In this document: in pieces, positions 34,433-45,095 of the stretch
Position numbering within the stretch: the stretch's first letter is position 1
Layout of the letters: each line of letters starts with the position of its first letter
Origin: Closterium sp. NIES-65
Taxonomy: Eukaryota; Streptophyta; Zygnematophyceae; Desmidiales; Closteriaceae
Length of the DNA: 64,000 bases
Assembly (NCBI GenBank): GCA_948144175.1
Contig: CANXME010000213.1
Span: 4,478,501 to 4,542,500, forward strand
Direction: 5' to 3'
The notes under the pieces: model-generated
What the model saw: only the letters and a program-made list of their open reading frames with translations
Told to the model about the DNA's origin: nothing
Databases searched by the model: none
Translations under genes and position numbers: made by a program

Positions 34433-36500
34433 GCGCGCGTGCGGCACGGCGGCGGAGTCCTCCGCAAGACACGGGGCGGCGGGCAGCAGGCGGTAGCCGT
34501 CAGTCGGGGCGGGCCTAGCGGCAGATGCGGCGGGTCTAGCGCGCGGCGCAGCACAGACGGCGAGGGCGGGAATCCGTCGGTAGGCGGGTTGCGACGAAGG
34601 ATGGGGAGTAATTTGCGGAAGCTCTTTCCGCGGCGAAGGCGGAAGCCACTTCACCAATGGAACACTCGCGGAAAGCTGCGGTGAACGCGCGGAAACTTGC
34701 GCGGGCGATGCCTGGGGGCATGACGGCAACGAAGCGGGGGGCGGGAGCCAGCCGCGGGTTCTACCGGAGCCTGAGTCATTCCGCCCGCGGGTATTGCTCA
34801 TCGGACCGCTTTCACTTCGACTGTGCTCCAATCGAGGGCTCCGCGAGTGTGACGGCGGGTCTAATACCTCCCACGGCGGCGCTGTCACCATCGTATTGTG
34901 GACGTTGACGAATTGGAGAGGAATGGTGTACGGGTTCCGTGGAATAGACCGAATGGGACAGGAAAAAGGAAGGCCGGAAAGAAGAATAGGAGGGGGTGGG
35001 TTGGGAGTGGATGAGAGGAGGGAAAAAAAAGGGGGAACAGTGGGGACAATAGTGATGAGTGAATACGAAGAGGTGGGGCGTGCGGACTCAGGATCAATGA
35101 GTGACTGAGCAATAGTATGAGTACCTAAGTACCTGAACGAGGAGAGCTGGTAGGCAGCGACTGCCATGCATCCCCGCATTCGCTCCGCGAGTGCAGCCAA
35201 GGGTTGGACTGCGACGGTCCCGCAACCATTCTGATGGGGAAACTAAAAAGATGGCCCGATGCTACTGTGTCGAAAGGAGCTGCTATCTAGTCGTGCCGTC
35301 ATGGACATTCGAATCTGCAGTGGTCACCTACTAGTGAGTTTCTGGTTTCGCTTATGCAAACACGCATGCGTCCTCAGATGAGGTTCCTTATAGGATTTGC
35401 ATTATTAGGCAGCTGCACTTATGCGCCACAAGAACATGTCTTCTCGATCGCCGTGTGATCGTTCAAGAACATGTCGGTGGTGCCATCTTATTGCTGTCGC
35501 TGAAATATCAAAAGGTTGGATTGGAGAAGTTGATAACCTAGGGTGGTGTCAGCAATTTTGCTGAGAGCATCCTACGTCAAGTGGGAAAGCACAGCAGCAA
35601 CTCCCCGCAAACCCAAACCAAGCCCATTGAATTCCGACCGACTGAACTGTAGTAACGTACAGTAGGATACTGTACACAGTTTTTCGAGAATGCCAACAAT
35701 CCCATGCGCAGGGCACCCCGCCACCGGCACATGAACATAAACTAGCCAACGATTGGGGGATTGTTGTTGCTTGTTCACAAAGCAACGGTATTGTCTGGTG
35801 CTTTACGGTGCAAGCGAGCAGCTGAACATTCCAAGTACTGAACCGTACAGTACCGATCAGGCGGGCAAACGCGGAAGACAATTCCCGAGGTGTGGGATGT
35901 GATGTGAGACTTGACTTCACAGCCCACTGCAAATACGCGAAAATATTCCGAACCGTGTTCAACCCGATGGTACCTTCAAACATCCGACATCCTCCCGTGT
36001 TCCCCATCCACCAAATCTGCACATTCACAGAATGGCGAATCACATTACTGTCGCCACAATTTTCGCAACCAACGTCGCCTCTCAACGGGACCTCGGGAAC
36101 TACAAGGTTTGGCGAGACCCAGTTTCCAACAACTGACGAACGGCCGACAGCACAAGTTACCTGTGAGCTCGCCACTTCGCTAAGCCATGACCCCAGCTTC
36201 TCTTTCTGGCAGATGATGATTTTACACCTCCTCCGTCGCTCCTCTCTACCGCCGCTCGTGTCAGACCCAAACAGATCTTCAGTTCCCTCCCATCTCTTCT
36301 GCCAGCCGCATACGAACCATTATAGCGGCTCAATTTTGCGGCACGCTTCGGGAAACAGATCGCGGCGGTTGAATGAGCCGAAGTACTATAGTACACGTCA
36401 CTAGATTTCTGAATCTTGTGTTTCCATCCAACCGTGTTTTCTCCGGGCCGTTGAAACAGCATACGTGTCCCAAATTGAGGACATAGAATTTTGTTGCACA
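34433..36500. other. TBC upstream region and intergenic DNA
   Basis: 34433-34910 may be 5' UTR or an extended Pro/Ser-rich N-terminus of the TBC protein. From 34910 to 36500 I see no gene. A minus-strand open frame of 208 codons at 35549-36175 has Cys-rich, family-less composition and no splice or start context to support it. Confidence 0.35.
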
Positions 36501-36588
36501 TTAGGCGGTCCAATCAGACGCTAGAATGCATTTGGCGGTCCAATTAGACGCTAGGGTACATTTGGCGGTCCAATCAGAGCTGGGTTCA
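36499..36588 (+). repeat. three tandem 30-bp units, each with a CCAAT box
   Basis: The unit CATTTGGCGGTCCAATCAGA plus CGCTAGAATG occurs three times with small changes; each carries GGTCCAAT. Phased CCAAT motifs suggest an NF-Y bound promoter for a plus-strand transcript starting in the 36.6-36.9 kb region; that reading is inference. Confidence 0.6.
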
Positions 36589-36989
36589 TCTTCTTGTCGG
36601 CGATTTTTTCTGATCCATCCACCATTCGCCACGGTGGCGGGACCACTAAAGAAGCCAGCAAGGCAGATTTCTAACCGAGTAGCTCATTCCAACGGTCCGT
36701 AGTCAGACATTCCACGCATCTTCAGGCTCACGTCATATTCCGACTCTTCTTCTTGGATTTTCAGTTTATTTCTGCAACCTTCTAGGCATTTTGCTAGTGA
36801 GCTTGGCTTCCGATCGCTTTACCAGTTCGAATCATCACCATCTTCTCACGTCGGCACCATTCAGACTGCCTCGGATCGTATGGTCGGCTCGCGGACCGTC
36901 GGAGTTTCTGCAACGTAGCGAGTCAACTTTGCTTGTCGTCGTTTTTCCGTCAGGTACAATGACCATCCTCATCACGTTCTTGTATCAGC

Positions 36990-37990
36990 GACCTGATTCC
37001 GTTAATGTACGCGACCTTCAGTTTATTTCGACTCCGATTTTGACAATGGTGCTCGTTGTTCTATCATGCGCAGGACGCCATGGTAAGCATAGGATCGTCG
37101 TGGATCCGCATCTCTTCATCAAACTCTTCGCGACGTTGGCTACGGCGCGCCTAAAGCGACATCGATCTCCCAGACTTGTGACGGTGAAGGTCGAATGTAT
37201 CACCTTTCACCACCACTCACCACAGAGCCTCCTCCCCCCGGTTAAGGTTTGGTAAAGGTTCGGTACAGGTGTGGTAAAGGTTTTTTTTTTTTTTTTTTTT
37301 TGGTACAGGCTGGTATTGGCTCTGTGGTGGGTCAGCACATGTTTCTTCACTTCGCAAAGTCGTTATTTCAGTTGCATGCTTCCTTCACTTCCGTATAATA
37401 ACTACCTGTTTTTTTCTACACTCGCAGGTTTTAATGGAGGTTGCGAGGTGTACTTTCGAAGATTAACGAGGAGCAACATCCTTTGCCGTCCGTCCATGCT
37501 TCATGGCGGACAACGGAGGAGAAGCTCCACGGTTGGTGAAGGTGAAGGTTAAGAGTATCATTCTCACCCTTCACACTCCTGAGCCACCCCCCGGTTAAGG
37601 TTAGGTACAGGTTCAGGTCTGGTAAAGGTCCCCCTAAATGTATTTTGGTTGGTATTTGGCTCTTTTTTCCACGCTTCTTTTCGTTTTGCATCATTTGCTG
37701 TCCGACCTTCACTAATTTTCGTTTATTTCTTTATTTGCAGGTTTTATCTGAGAGTCTACTGCGTTATTCGGGGGAGTAACGTCTTTTGGCGTCCTGCCAT
37801 GCTTCATGGTGGACAACAGTGGAGCATCTCCACGACTGGTGAAGGTTGAACGTATCAACCACACGTTCTTCACGCCACAGAGCCCCCACCCCTTGGTTCA
37901 GGTTCAGGTTTGGTTAAGGTTGAGGTTGGTAAAGGTGTTGGTAAAGGTCCCCCTAAGGTTTTTTGGTTGGTATAGGTAGGCTCTGTGGCA
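36990..37990 (+). repeat. tandem exon-like units, set I
   Basis: Three diverged copies of a unit of about 305-350 bp. Units 2 and 3 begin with a pyrimidine-rich stretch ending in GCAG|GTTTTA (37430, 37740). Each contains a CATGCTTCATGG segment (37496, 37799) and ends with a block of GGTTAAGGTT / GGTAAAGGT direct repeats (37239-37300, 37590-37650, 37893-37985). No open frame is conserved through all three. It looks like duplicated exon plus intron pieces of an unrecognised, possibly non-coding, transcript. Confidence 0.55.
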
Positions 37991-38279
37991 CTGCACCATA
38001 GCAGCACAGTCCGTTTCTGCATGCTTGGTTTACTGCTCATTACTAACCTATCTCCATTGATGTCCTTGCAGGTTCTATTTAAAGCCACGCTCCTGGTGGT
38101 GTCAGAGCAACGCACTGCTAATCTCCAAGGCGGGGTGAATGTACCTGCCAACAGCACCTGGCAGGTGCCTCCTCTTTCTCCACCAGCAGTAGTTTCTTTT
38201 TCACCCCTCTTCGTTTGAGTCACTTGCTGCATGTTGTCTGTTTTCCTTCATTGACTTGGTTTACTAACTTCATTTTCTT

Positions 38280-39135
38280 GGCTTACTTGGCAGGTTTGCT
38301 GCACAAAGGGACTTCAGCAAGCCCAAGAATCAGGATCCATGGGAGGACCATGGCCTGCTGAGGCACTTAAGGCTCAAGCTTGGCAAGAAGATAATTTTCC
38401 AACTTCAGCCTTTTCCCTTGCATTCTCCTTGAATGCTACTCCACTGGTATCTCCATGCTTGCTGATTTTTTTTGTTCTTTTTTTTTTCAACTTGTGCTTC
38501 AAATCTCCAGTCACTGACTTATTTCATTTCGCCTCATGTCAGGTTCTCCAAGCGCCATCTATACGCCATGGACCCCCAAGACCTTGTACACCGCTGTACA
38601 CTCCAGCAAGCCCAAGATCCATGGGAGCACCATGGCCTGCTGAAGCGCCTCAACGCTCAAGCACCGCTTCACCCTCCAAGCTCCTCAACCTCAGATATGT
38701 TTCAGCCCCTACCTTCGAGCTCCTTTTCTTATGCACATGGCTTTAGTGTGTTTGTTGATTTTCTTTGATCCATGCTGTTTTTTTGCCTTATCTTTTTTAC
38801 CATGGACTAAACTTTGTCTTTCTTCTGCCTGCAGGTGCCTTCATGGGCGGCAAGTCTCAGTGGGTGGCAAGCCATGTCCTGCTGAAGCGTCTCAACGGTC
38901 AAGCACTGCTCCACACTCGAAGCTCCTAACCCACAGATAAGTTTCAGCCCCTACCTTCGAGCTCCTTTTCTCATGCACATGGCTTGATTGTGTTTGTTAA
39001 TTCGCTTTGATGCATGCTGTTTTTCTGCCTTGTTGGCCACGTACTAATATTTTTCTTTCTTCTGCCTGCAGGTGCCTTCATGGGCAGCAAGTCATGTGGC
39101 CAGTGCACGAGAGGGGGTGAAGCTTTGAGCATTGG
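38280..39135 (+). repeat. tandem exon-like units, set II
   Basis: Three related units. Shared blocks include CAGCAAGCCCAAGA (38315, 38606), CATGGCCTGCTGA and its variant (about 38348, 38631, 38873), an identical 29-bp block starting TTTCAGCCCCTACC (about 38700, 38941) and a perfect splice-acceptor-like CTGCCTGCAG|GTGCCTTC (about 38825, 39063). Spacing of the last two copies is about 240 bp. One frame keeps DPWExHGLL and LLKRLN in neighbouring copies, so a short repeated peptide is possible, but stops interrupt it. Confidence 0.55.
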
Positions 39136-39572
39136 CTGGGGACTCGATTCCGGGCCAAACCGGACTGGTTCTGTTCCCTCCCGCCCCCACCAAGTGATAA
39201 AACTGTCTGGCCAGCAGTGATGTCATTTGGTGGAGGTGGTTGTGTGCAGAGCCAGTCCCTAGTAGGGCACCCGCACGTCTTGGTCCTGGCAATGCTCAAG
39301 GCTTAGCTTTCCTCTCTGCCTGTGCAGTGCACTGCCAGTCCATGCCGGGGTGGGCATTGATGGCATGCTGCCATGGAGTAGCTGTGGACCTGTTGTTGAT
39401 AAGATTAGACAGAATTACATTAGTTGAGTGTACCTTTGAGTACTATTTCATTTTTATAAGAATGTACTCTAGTGTAGTTATACTAGTTCTCTGGATAGGG
39501 CGTAGCGTAGAATTTCAATCTGAGAAATGTCTGTTCAAGTAAATCTAAAACAACGTAAGTTTACAAACAGGC

Positions 39573-39900
39573 TGTAAGGAATTTTCTCAGGCATTCCTTA
39601 CGGAGCCGACTACATCGCGTACAGCAACAGCCGACTGTTCGCCCGTTACTGCTAACGGAACTTCGCCGACTTCGCGCGCACTGTTTTGCCAAACCTCGCA
39701 CTGCTGGCATGGCCGTATCGGCCTACGCTTCGGGACTAGCCCGAGCCTCGCTCCAGCGTAGCACTAGCAAGTTCGCACGCACCGCGTTACCGTTTTGCAT
39801 GTTTCGCGTATAAATGCTCGCTCATGCCTTCGCTCACATTTTGTACTCGTTTGACACCTTAGTGCAATTCTCGCTACCTCGATTCATTGCACCCGTAACA
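39573..39900 (+). repeat. gypsy copy B 5' LTR
   Basis: 328 bp from TGTAAGG to CGTAACA, with TATAAAT at 39809-39815. It appears identical to the 3' LTR of this copy. Confidence 0.93.
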
Positions 39901-39902
39901 CT

Positions 39903-39916
39903 TGGTTATCAGAGCC
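39903..39916 (+). other. gypsy copy B primer binding site
   Basis: TGGTTATCAGAGCC, initiator tRNA-Met type with one extra T, two bases inside the LTR. Confidence 0.75.
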
Positions 39917-40083
39917 CCTTTCTTTCGGACCGCGCATCTCCGCACACCAGGAAATCAACTTTTGATTTTTCACTCGAAGGGACTCACGCACCTTAGCCCC
40001 TAGGAGCCGCTGTCCTCGCGTTCTCTCGTAAACGCGTGCAGCCACGACTGCGCCTAGACTAAGACGAGCCGACGCCCTTCGTC

Positions 40084-41244
40084 ATGGCCGAAAACATCGA
40101 CGTCACCACTCTCACGCAGGAGCGTTTGAACGATCTGCTGCGACAACTGCACGAAAGCTCCGAGGAAATCGCGGCATTGACGGCAGAACGCTCATCACTG
40201 CAAAATGACCTCATGAGAGCACAATCCCAAGCACCTGGCACTCCGATTCAACCTGCACCCTCAACATCACAACACGGGAGTGTGGGGCAACCCGCGAGCG
40301 CGGCCAGTGATGGCGTCGTCCGCCCCGACGGAGACGACGACCACGGCACGACACACCCCAGAGCGACGCCTGCGGCCCCAAGTCAGCCTCGCGTCACGAT
40401 TTCGGCACCAACCCACGATTCGGGACTGCCGTCACCGATGCCGCTGAAACCGCAGCGCCCGCCATGCTTTGACCCGAGTCAACGGGGTGGTCCTACCGTT
40501 CAGGCGTGGTTATTCACAATGAATGTTTTCTTCGACGCCAACTACGTCTCGGAGGACTCGGCGAAGATTCGATACGCCGTGTCGTTGCTGCGAGGACCCG
40601 CCATGGACTGGTGGCGCGTCATCGTCACGAAGCCGACCGACTACGCGACACTACCGACACGGGAAGGACAAACCGGACCCTGGGCGCCGTCGTATTTCGT
40701 GGAGGTGCCCCAGTATCGCACGTGGGACGCGTGGTGCGCAGGTCTGCGCGCTCGATTTGAGCCAATCGCGGCCTCGATCTCGGCGCGACAGAAGCTCCGC
40801 ACTTGGCGCCAACTCGGTTCCGTCCAGGATTACACGAGCGGATTTCTGGCGCTATGCGAGCAGGTGGGCTACATGCATGAGAGCGAACGCATCGACCGCT
40901 ACATCGGCGGCCTGAAGCAGGACATCGCTCAGGAAATCCAGCTTCGCGGCGTCACTGAGTTTCAGGAAATTCTCGCTATGGCGGAGAAGCTCGACTTCTT
41001 TCGCCGACCGAGACCGGGGTCCTACGGAAACAACACCTGGGGACATCGGCCTCGTGGGACGAACGAGAGCGCCACGATACGCGCCGTCGCCGCAAATGCC
41101 GCTGCCGCACCGTTCAAAGGGCGCTGCTTTGCGTGCAATCGGCCGGGACATCGCAAGAGCGAATGCCCGGAAAACGCTAAGGGAAAGGGGGAAGCTGAGC
41201 AGCAGACACAGACCAAGCAGCAGGGAAACGCTGGAAGTCAGTAG
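40084..41244 (+). CDS. gypsy gag, copy B
   Basis: 386-aa Gag, same domains as copy A: N-terminal coiled-coil-like helix, gag domain, CCHC knuckle CFACNRPGHRKSEC. The stop TAG (41242-41244) closes the 5' arm of the frameshift stem-loop. Confidence 0.92.
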   Translation: MAENIDVTTLTQERLNDLLRQLHESSEEIAALTAERSSLQNDLMRAQSQAPGTPIQPAPSTSQHGSVGQPASAASDGVVRPDGDDDHGTTHPRATPAAPSQPRVTISAPTHDSGLPSPMPLKPQRPPCFDPSQRGGPTVQAWLFTMNVFFDANYVSEDSAKIRYAVSLLRGPAMDWWRVIVTKPTDYATLPTREGQTGPWAPSYFVEVPQYRTWDAWCAGLRARFEPIAASISARQKLRTWRQLGSVQDYTSGFLALCEQVGYMHESERIDRYIGGLKQDIAQEIQLRGVTEFQEILAMAEKLDFFRRPRPGSYGNNTWGHRPRGTNESATIRAVAANAAAAPFKGRCFACNRPGHRKSECPENAKGKGEAEQQTQTKQQGNAGSQ

Positions 41245-41264
41245 CAGACGGGCCCTCTACTGAC
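41223..41264 (+). promoter_or_regulatory. -1 ribosomal frameshift signal between gag and pol
   Basis: In gag frame the codons CAG GGA AAC give the slippery heptamer G GGA AAC (41223-41229), a canonical X XXY YYZ. Seven bases later a perfect 8-bp stem GTCAGTAG (41237-41244) / CTACTGAC (41257-41264) encloses a 12-nt loop. The loop's CGGGC (41249-41253) can pair with GCCCG at 41279-41283, so an H-type pseudoknot is possible. Pol is in the -1 frame and is open from 41199, overlapping gag by 46 nt. Slippage here would fuse Gag to Pol. The arrangement is seen directly; efficiency is inference. Confidence 0.75.
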
Positions 41265-41303
41265 AGGTCACGCCGCTCGCCCGACCCAACCGACCCTCAC
41301 CGA

Positions 41304-44300
41304 GTGATTGTGCCGGTTCACGCAATCGACCACACCCGGCCGAATAAGGAGGGTACCACGGTAGATAGCCCTATACTGCTCAGTGGGAAAATTGGGACGG
41401 ACTTAGTTAAAATCTTCGTAGATGGGGGAGCCAGCCACAGCCTCATTAACACTGCTACAGCACGAAAACTGCGACTGCCACTGGACCGATGCTTACCTGA
41501 GATCGACGCACGACTGGTAGACGGCACGCCGCTGGCAATACGGGAACGCGTAGACCGAGTTCGGATTCGATGCGGGGGTAACTTCACGTTTAGTCAGGAA
41601 ATGCTCGCAACGACCCTCGACGGAACCGACATTTTACTCGGGCGTGATTGGCTGCGACGACACAACCCGCGAATTGACTGGACGACGGGTGACTGCACCG
41701 TGCGAGTGAATGGTAACAGCATCGCCTTACCTCGCTGGGGCTCGCCTGAGTCTTCGTCGGTGCGTGTCAACGCGATCACGATGAAACGCGCTGTTGCGGC
41801 CGGAGCCGACGTGTACGCGGTTGACATTCGGGAAGCCGAGGCAGCAGACAAGGGAGGCGATTTACAGAAACTGCTGACCGACGTACCGAGTGACCTGGCG
41901 GCACTGTTACAACAGTACAGTGACATTTTCCCGGATGACCTGCCGACGGGACTGCCACCTCAGCGACCGCACGATCACAGGATAGAACTGGAACCGGGGG
42001 CACAGCCAACAGTACAGCGACAGTTCCGACTGACCCAACCCGAACTAGACGAACTAAGGAAGCAGCTCGATTACCTGCTAGAAAAGGAATTCATTCGCCC
42101 TAGTTCGTCGCCTTTCGCCGCACCAATACTGTTCACACCGAAAAAGGACGGGGGTTTTCGCATGTGCATCGACTACAGGGCACTGAACAGGGTTACCATC
42201 AAATCCCGTTACCCCATCCCACGAGCCGACGAACTGATCGACCAACTGCGCACAGCCCGGGTTTTCTCGAAAATCGACCTCCGAGGAGGCTACCACCAAA
42301 TCCGCGTCAACCCACCCGACTGCCCTAAAACCGCATTCCGAACACGCTACGGATCCTTCGAATACACCGTCATGCCATTCGGACTGACCAACGCCCCCGC
42401 CACTTTCCAAATGACCATGAACGAAGCATTCCGCCCGCTTTTAGATAAGTGCGTCATCGTTTATCTGGACGACATACTGATTTACAGCCCTGACAGAGCA
42501 CAGCACTTACAAGACATCGAAGCAGTTTTTAAAATCCTGAGTGAGAACCGCCTACTGACCAAAGCATCTAAGTGTGAGTTTTTACAGGACCGCCTGGAGT
42601 TTTTGGGACATGTTATTTCAGCTGCAGGAGTGGAAATAGACCCGAAGAAAATTGCGACGATTCAGGCTTGGCACGCGCCGACCAACTTGACCGAGTTGCA
42701 GAGTTTCCTGGGGTTCGTCAACTACGTGCGCCGGTTCGTCCCCGACATGGCGAAACTGACTGCCCCGTTGACTGACCTGCTGAGGAAGGGGGTTGAGTAC
42801 ACGTGGGGGGAGAAAGAGCAAGCTGCCTTCTCGGCCCTCAAAAATATTTTGTGCTCCCCGCCCGTCCTTCACATTGCAGATCCCCACCGTCCGTTCGAGC
42901 TCGTCACCGACGCAAGTGACATCGCTGTGGGAGCAGTACTGTTGCAGGATTTCGGGAATGGCCTCCAGCCAATCGCGTACGAGTCCCGCAAGTTACACCC
43001 GCCCGAACGTAACTACCCGATACACGACCGCGAGATGCTAGCGATCGTGCACGCGTTCAAAGTTTGGCGATGTTACCTGACTGGTGCCGACGTGACAGTA
43101 CGGACAGACCACCGCTCGCTACAGTACCTTCGCGCCCAACCGAATCTCAACCCACGACAGATTCGCTGGTTGGACTATCTCGAGTCCAATTTTCACTACA
43201 CCGTCACGTACAAAAAAGGAGCATCCAACATCGCCGACGCTCTCACCCGCCCCACCGCCCAACTCCACGCCATCCTACTCGCCCAGACCAACCCGCTTTT
43301 AACTGGCCTATTCACCCACGGATACCGCACCGACCCATTTTTCACGACCGGAAATTCACAGCAACTGGCAGAAGCAAAAGGAGTTTATTACGTAAAAACA
43401 GGCACCAACCGCATTTGGGTACCCACGTACTCACTACTGAGGGAGCTGCTACTGCAGGAGGCACACGACGGGATTACCTCGGGACATTTCGGGGTAGAAA
43501 AAACACGACAGCAACTGCAGCGGTACTATTACTGGCCGGAGCTGTTGACCGACGTACAGCAGCACGTGGGCTCGTGCCCGACGTGTCAGGTGATGAAGAG
43601 TTCAAGGAAGCGGAAGGCGGGTCAATTGCAACCGATCCCACCGCCCGAACGCGCCTGGCAGCAAGTAACCATGGACTTCGTCACAGGGTTACCTTCGAAC
43701 CCTGGGGGTAACGACGCGGTGATGGTCGTCGTGGATAGGTTGACGAAGATGGCACACTTCGCTGCGTGCAAAAAGTCGATCTCAGCCGAAGAGACCGCTC
43801 GCCTGTTCATCGCAGCCGTTGTTCGCCTGCACGGGATACCAGCAGCAATTATCAGCGACAGGGACACGAAGTTTACCAGCAACTTCTGGAAGAACCTCTG
43901 GGAGCAGTTCGGGACCAGGCTACAGTTCAGTTCGTCGTACCACCCCGAGACCGACGGCCAAACGGAGCGGACGAATCAGACGATGGAGCAGTTGATTCGT
44001 GCCACGTGCGACGACCCCACGACCTGGGAGCAGCAGCTGCCGCTGATCGAGTTCGCGTACAACAACGCCACATCAGCCACGACGCAGCAGTCCCCGTTCT
44101 ACCTGAACTATGGGCAGAACCCCACAGTGCCCATGACGCCGAGTCCGGACAACCCAACGCCACGCGCACAACAATTCGCCGAAATCCTGCAAGCTGCCCG
44201 CGCCAGAGCCGCCGAAGCAATAAAAAAGGCCAACGTCATCGCTAAGCGCAACGCTGATCGCCACCGCCGCCCCGTCACGTATCAATCTGGAGATTACGTG

Positions 44301-44732
44301 CTACTCGACACGCAAAATCTGCGACTGCCCGACGTACCAAAATTACGACCGCGCTACTGTGGACCATTCCAAATCAGTCACATGATCACACCCGTCACCG
44401 CGCACCTACTGTTGCCAATTGACTGGTACATCAGCCCTTCGTTCCACGTCAGCCTACTTCGCCCATACATCCCGACCACGAGTCAACTGCCGCGTCACCG
44501 GCCACAATCAATGACTCGCCCTGCATCAGAGCCGATCATCGAGCCCGAAAAATTTTTGAGCCATCGGATCCGCCACCCCACGGGAATCAGGAGGATTGAA
44601 TTCCTCGTTCGCTGGAAAGACCGCACGCCAACTGAAGATAGCTGGGTGCCCCTGAGCAACATCGAAAATCACCCTGCCCTGCAAGTGTACTTGAGAAGCC
44701 GGGGATTCCGCGATATACACGCACTCGCGTAG
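41304..44732 (+). CDS. gypsy pol, copy B (protease, RT, RNase H, integrase, chromodomain)
   Basis: 1142-aa frame with the same intact domains as copy A. It differs from copy A at a few residues, for example Asn for Ser in AQTNPLL and Thr for Ala in WVPTYSLL. The listed 5' end is a GTG and is not a likely initiator; expression is expected from the frameshift upstream. Confidence 0.93.
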   Translation: MIVPVHAIDHTRPNKEGTTVDSPILLSGKIGTDLVKIFVDGGASHSLINTATARKLRLPLDRCLPEIDARLVDGTPLAIRERVDRVRIRCGGNFTFSQEMLATTLDGTDILLGRDWLRRHNPRIDWTTGDCTVRVNGNSIALPRWGSPESSSVRVNAITMKRAVAAGADVYAVDIREAEAADKGGDLQKLLTDVPSDLAALLQQYSDIFPDDLPTGLPPQRPHDHRIELEPGAQPTVQRQFRLTQPELDELRKQLDYLLEKEFIRPSSSPFAAPILFTPKKDGGFRMCIDYRALNRVTIKSRYPIPRADELIDQLRTARVFSKIDLRGGYHQIRVNPPDCPKTAFRTRYGSFEYTVMPFGLTNAPATFQMTMNEAFRPLLDKCVIVYLDDILIYSPDRAQHLQDIEAVFKILSENRLLTKASKCEFLQDRLEFLGHVISAAGVEIDPKKIATIQAWHAPTNLTELQSFLGFVNYVRRFVPDMAKLTAPLTDLLRKGVEYTWGEKEQAAFSALKNILCSPPVLHIADPHRPFELVTDASDIAVGAVLLQDFGNGLQPIAYESRKLHPPERNYPIHDREMLAIVHAFKVWRCYLTGADVTVRTDHRSLQYLRAQPNLNPRQIRWLDYLESNFHYTVTYKKGASNIADALTRPTAQLHAILLAQTNPLLTGLFTHGYRTDPFFTTGNSQQLAEAKGVYYVKTGTNRIWVPTYSLLRELLLQEAHDGITSGHFGVEKTRQQLQRYYYWPELLTDVQQHVGSCPTCQVMKSSRKRKAGQLQPIPPPERAWQQVTMDFVTGLPSNPGGNDAVMVVVDRLTKMAHFAACKKSISAEETARLFIAAVVRLHGIPAAIISDRDTKFTSNFWKNLWEQFGTRLQFSSSYHPETDGQTERTNQTMEQLIRATCDDPTTWEQQLPLIEFAYNNATSATTQQSPFYLNYGQNPTVPMTPSPDNPTPRAQQFAEILQAARARAAEAIKKANVIAKRNADRHRRPVTYQSGDYVLLDTQNLRLPDVPKLRPRYCGPFQISHMITPVTAHLLLPIDWYISPSFHVSLLRPYIPTTSQLPRHRPQSMTRPASEPIIEPEKFLSHRIRHPTGIRRIEFLVRWKDRTPTEDSWVPLSNIENHPALQVYLRSRGFRDIHALA

Positions 44733-44762
44733 CGGAGGGGGCTTCTTAAGGGGGGGGGGTAG

Positions 44763-45090
44763 TGTAAGGAATTTTCTCAGGCATTCCTTACGGAGCCGAC
44801 TACATCGCGTACAGCAACAGCCGACTGTTCGCCCGTTACTGCTAACGGAACTTCGCCGACTTCGCGCGCACTGTTTTGCCAAACCTCGCACTGCTGGCAT
44901 GGCCGTATCGGCCTACGCTTCGGGACTAGCCCGAGCCTCGCTCCAGCGTAGCACTAGCAAGTTCGCACGCACCGCGTTACCGTTTTGCATGTTTCGCGTA
45001 TAAATGCTCGCTCATGCCTTCGCTCACATTTTGTACTCGTTTGACACCTTAGTGCAATTCTCGCTACCTCGATTCATTGCACCCGTAACA
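44763..45090 (+). repeat. gypsy copy B 3' LTR
   Basis: 328 bp, preceded by a polypurine tract with ten G (44750-44759). Confidence 0.93.
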
Positions 45091-45095
45091 CAGGC

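Larger units (their letters stand above)
39573..45090 (+). mobile_element. intact Ty3/gypsy chromovirus, copy B
   Basis: 5518 bp, flanked by the 5-bp target duplication CAGGC (39568-39572 and 45091-45095). It is structurally complete and nearly identical to copy A but in the opposite orientation, making a 5.5 kb inverted repeat around a 22 kb interval. It was inserted just downstream of the exon-like tandem units. Distinct target duplications show that the two copies are independent insertions rather than an assembly echo. Confidence 0.95.

Noticed and set aside
35549-36175. Minus-strand frame of 208 codons as a novel Cys-rich secreted protein
   Set aside because: No signal peptide, irregular Cys spacing, AT-rich intergenic context and no splice or promoter support.
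36815-36840. tRNA-like B-box GTTCGAATC
   Set aside because: No matching A box, acceptor stem or anticodon arm could be folded around it.
41304-41306. GTG as the pol start codon
   Set aside because: Eukaryotic initiation at GTG is unlikely, and the -1 frameshift signal upstream explains expression better.
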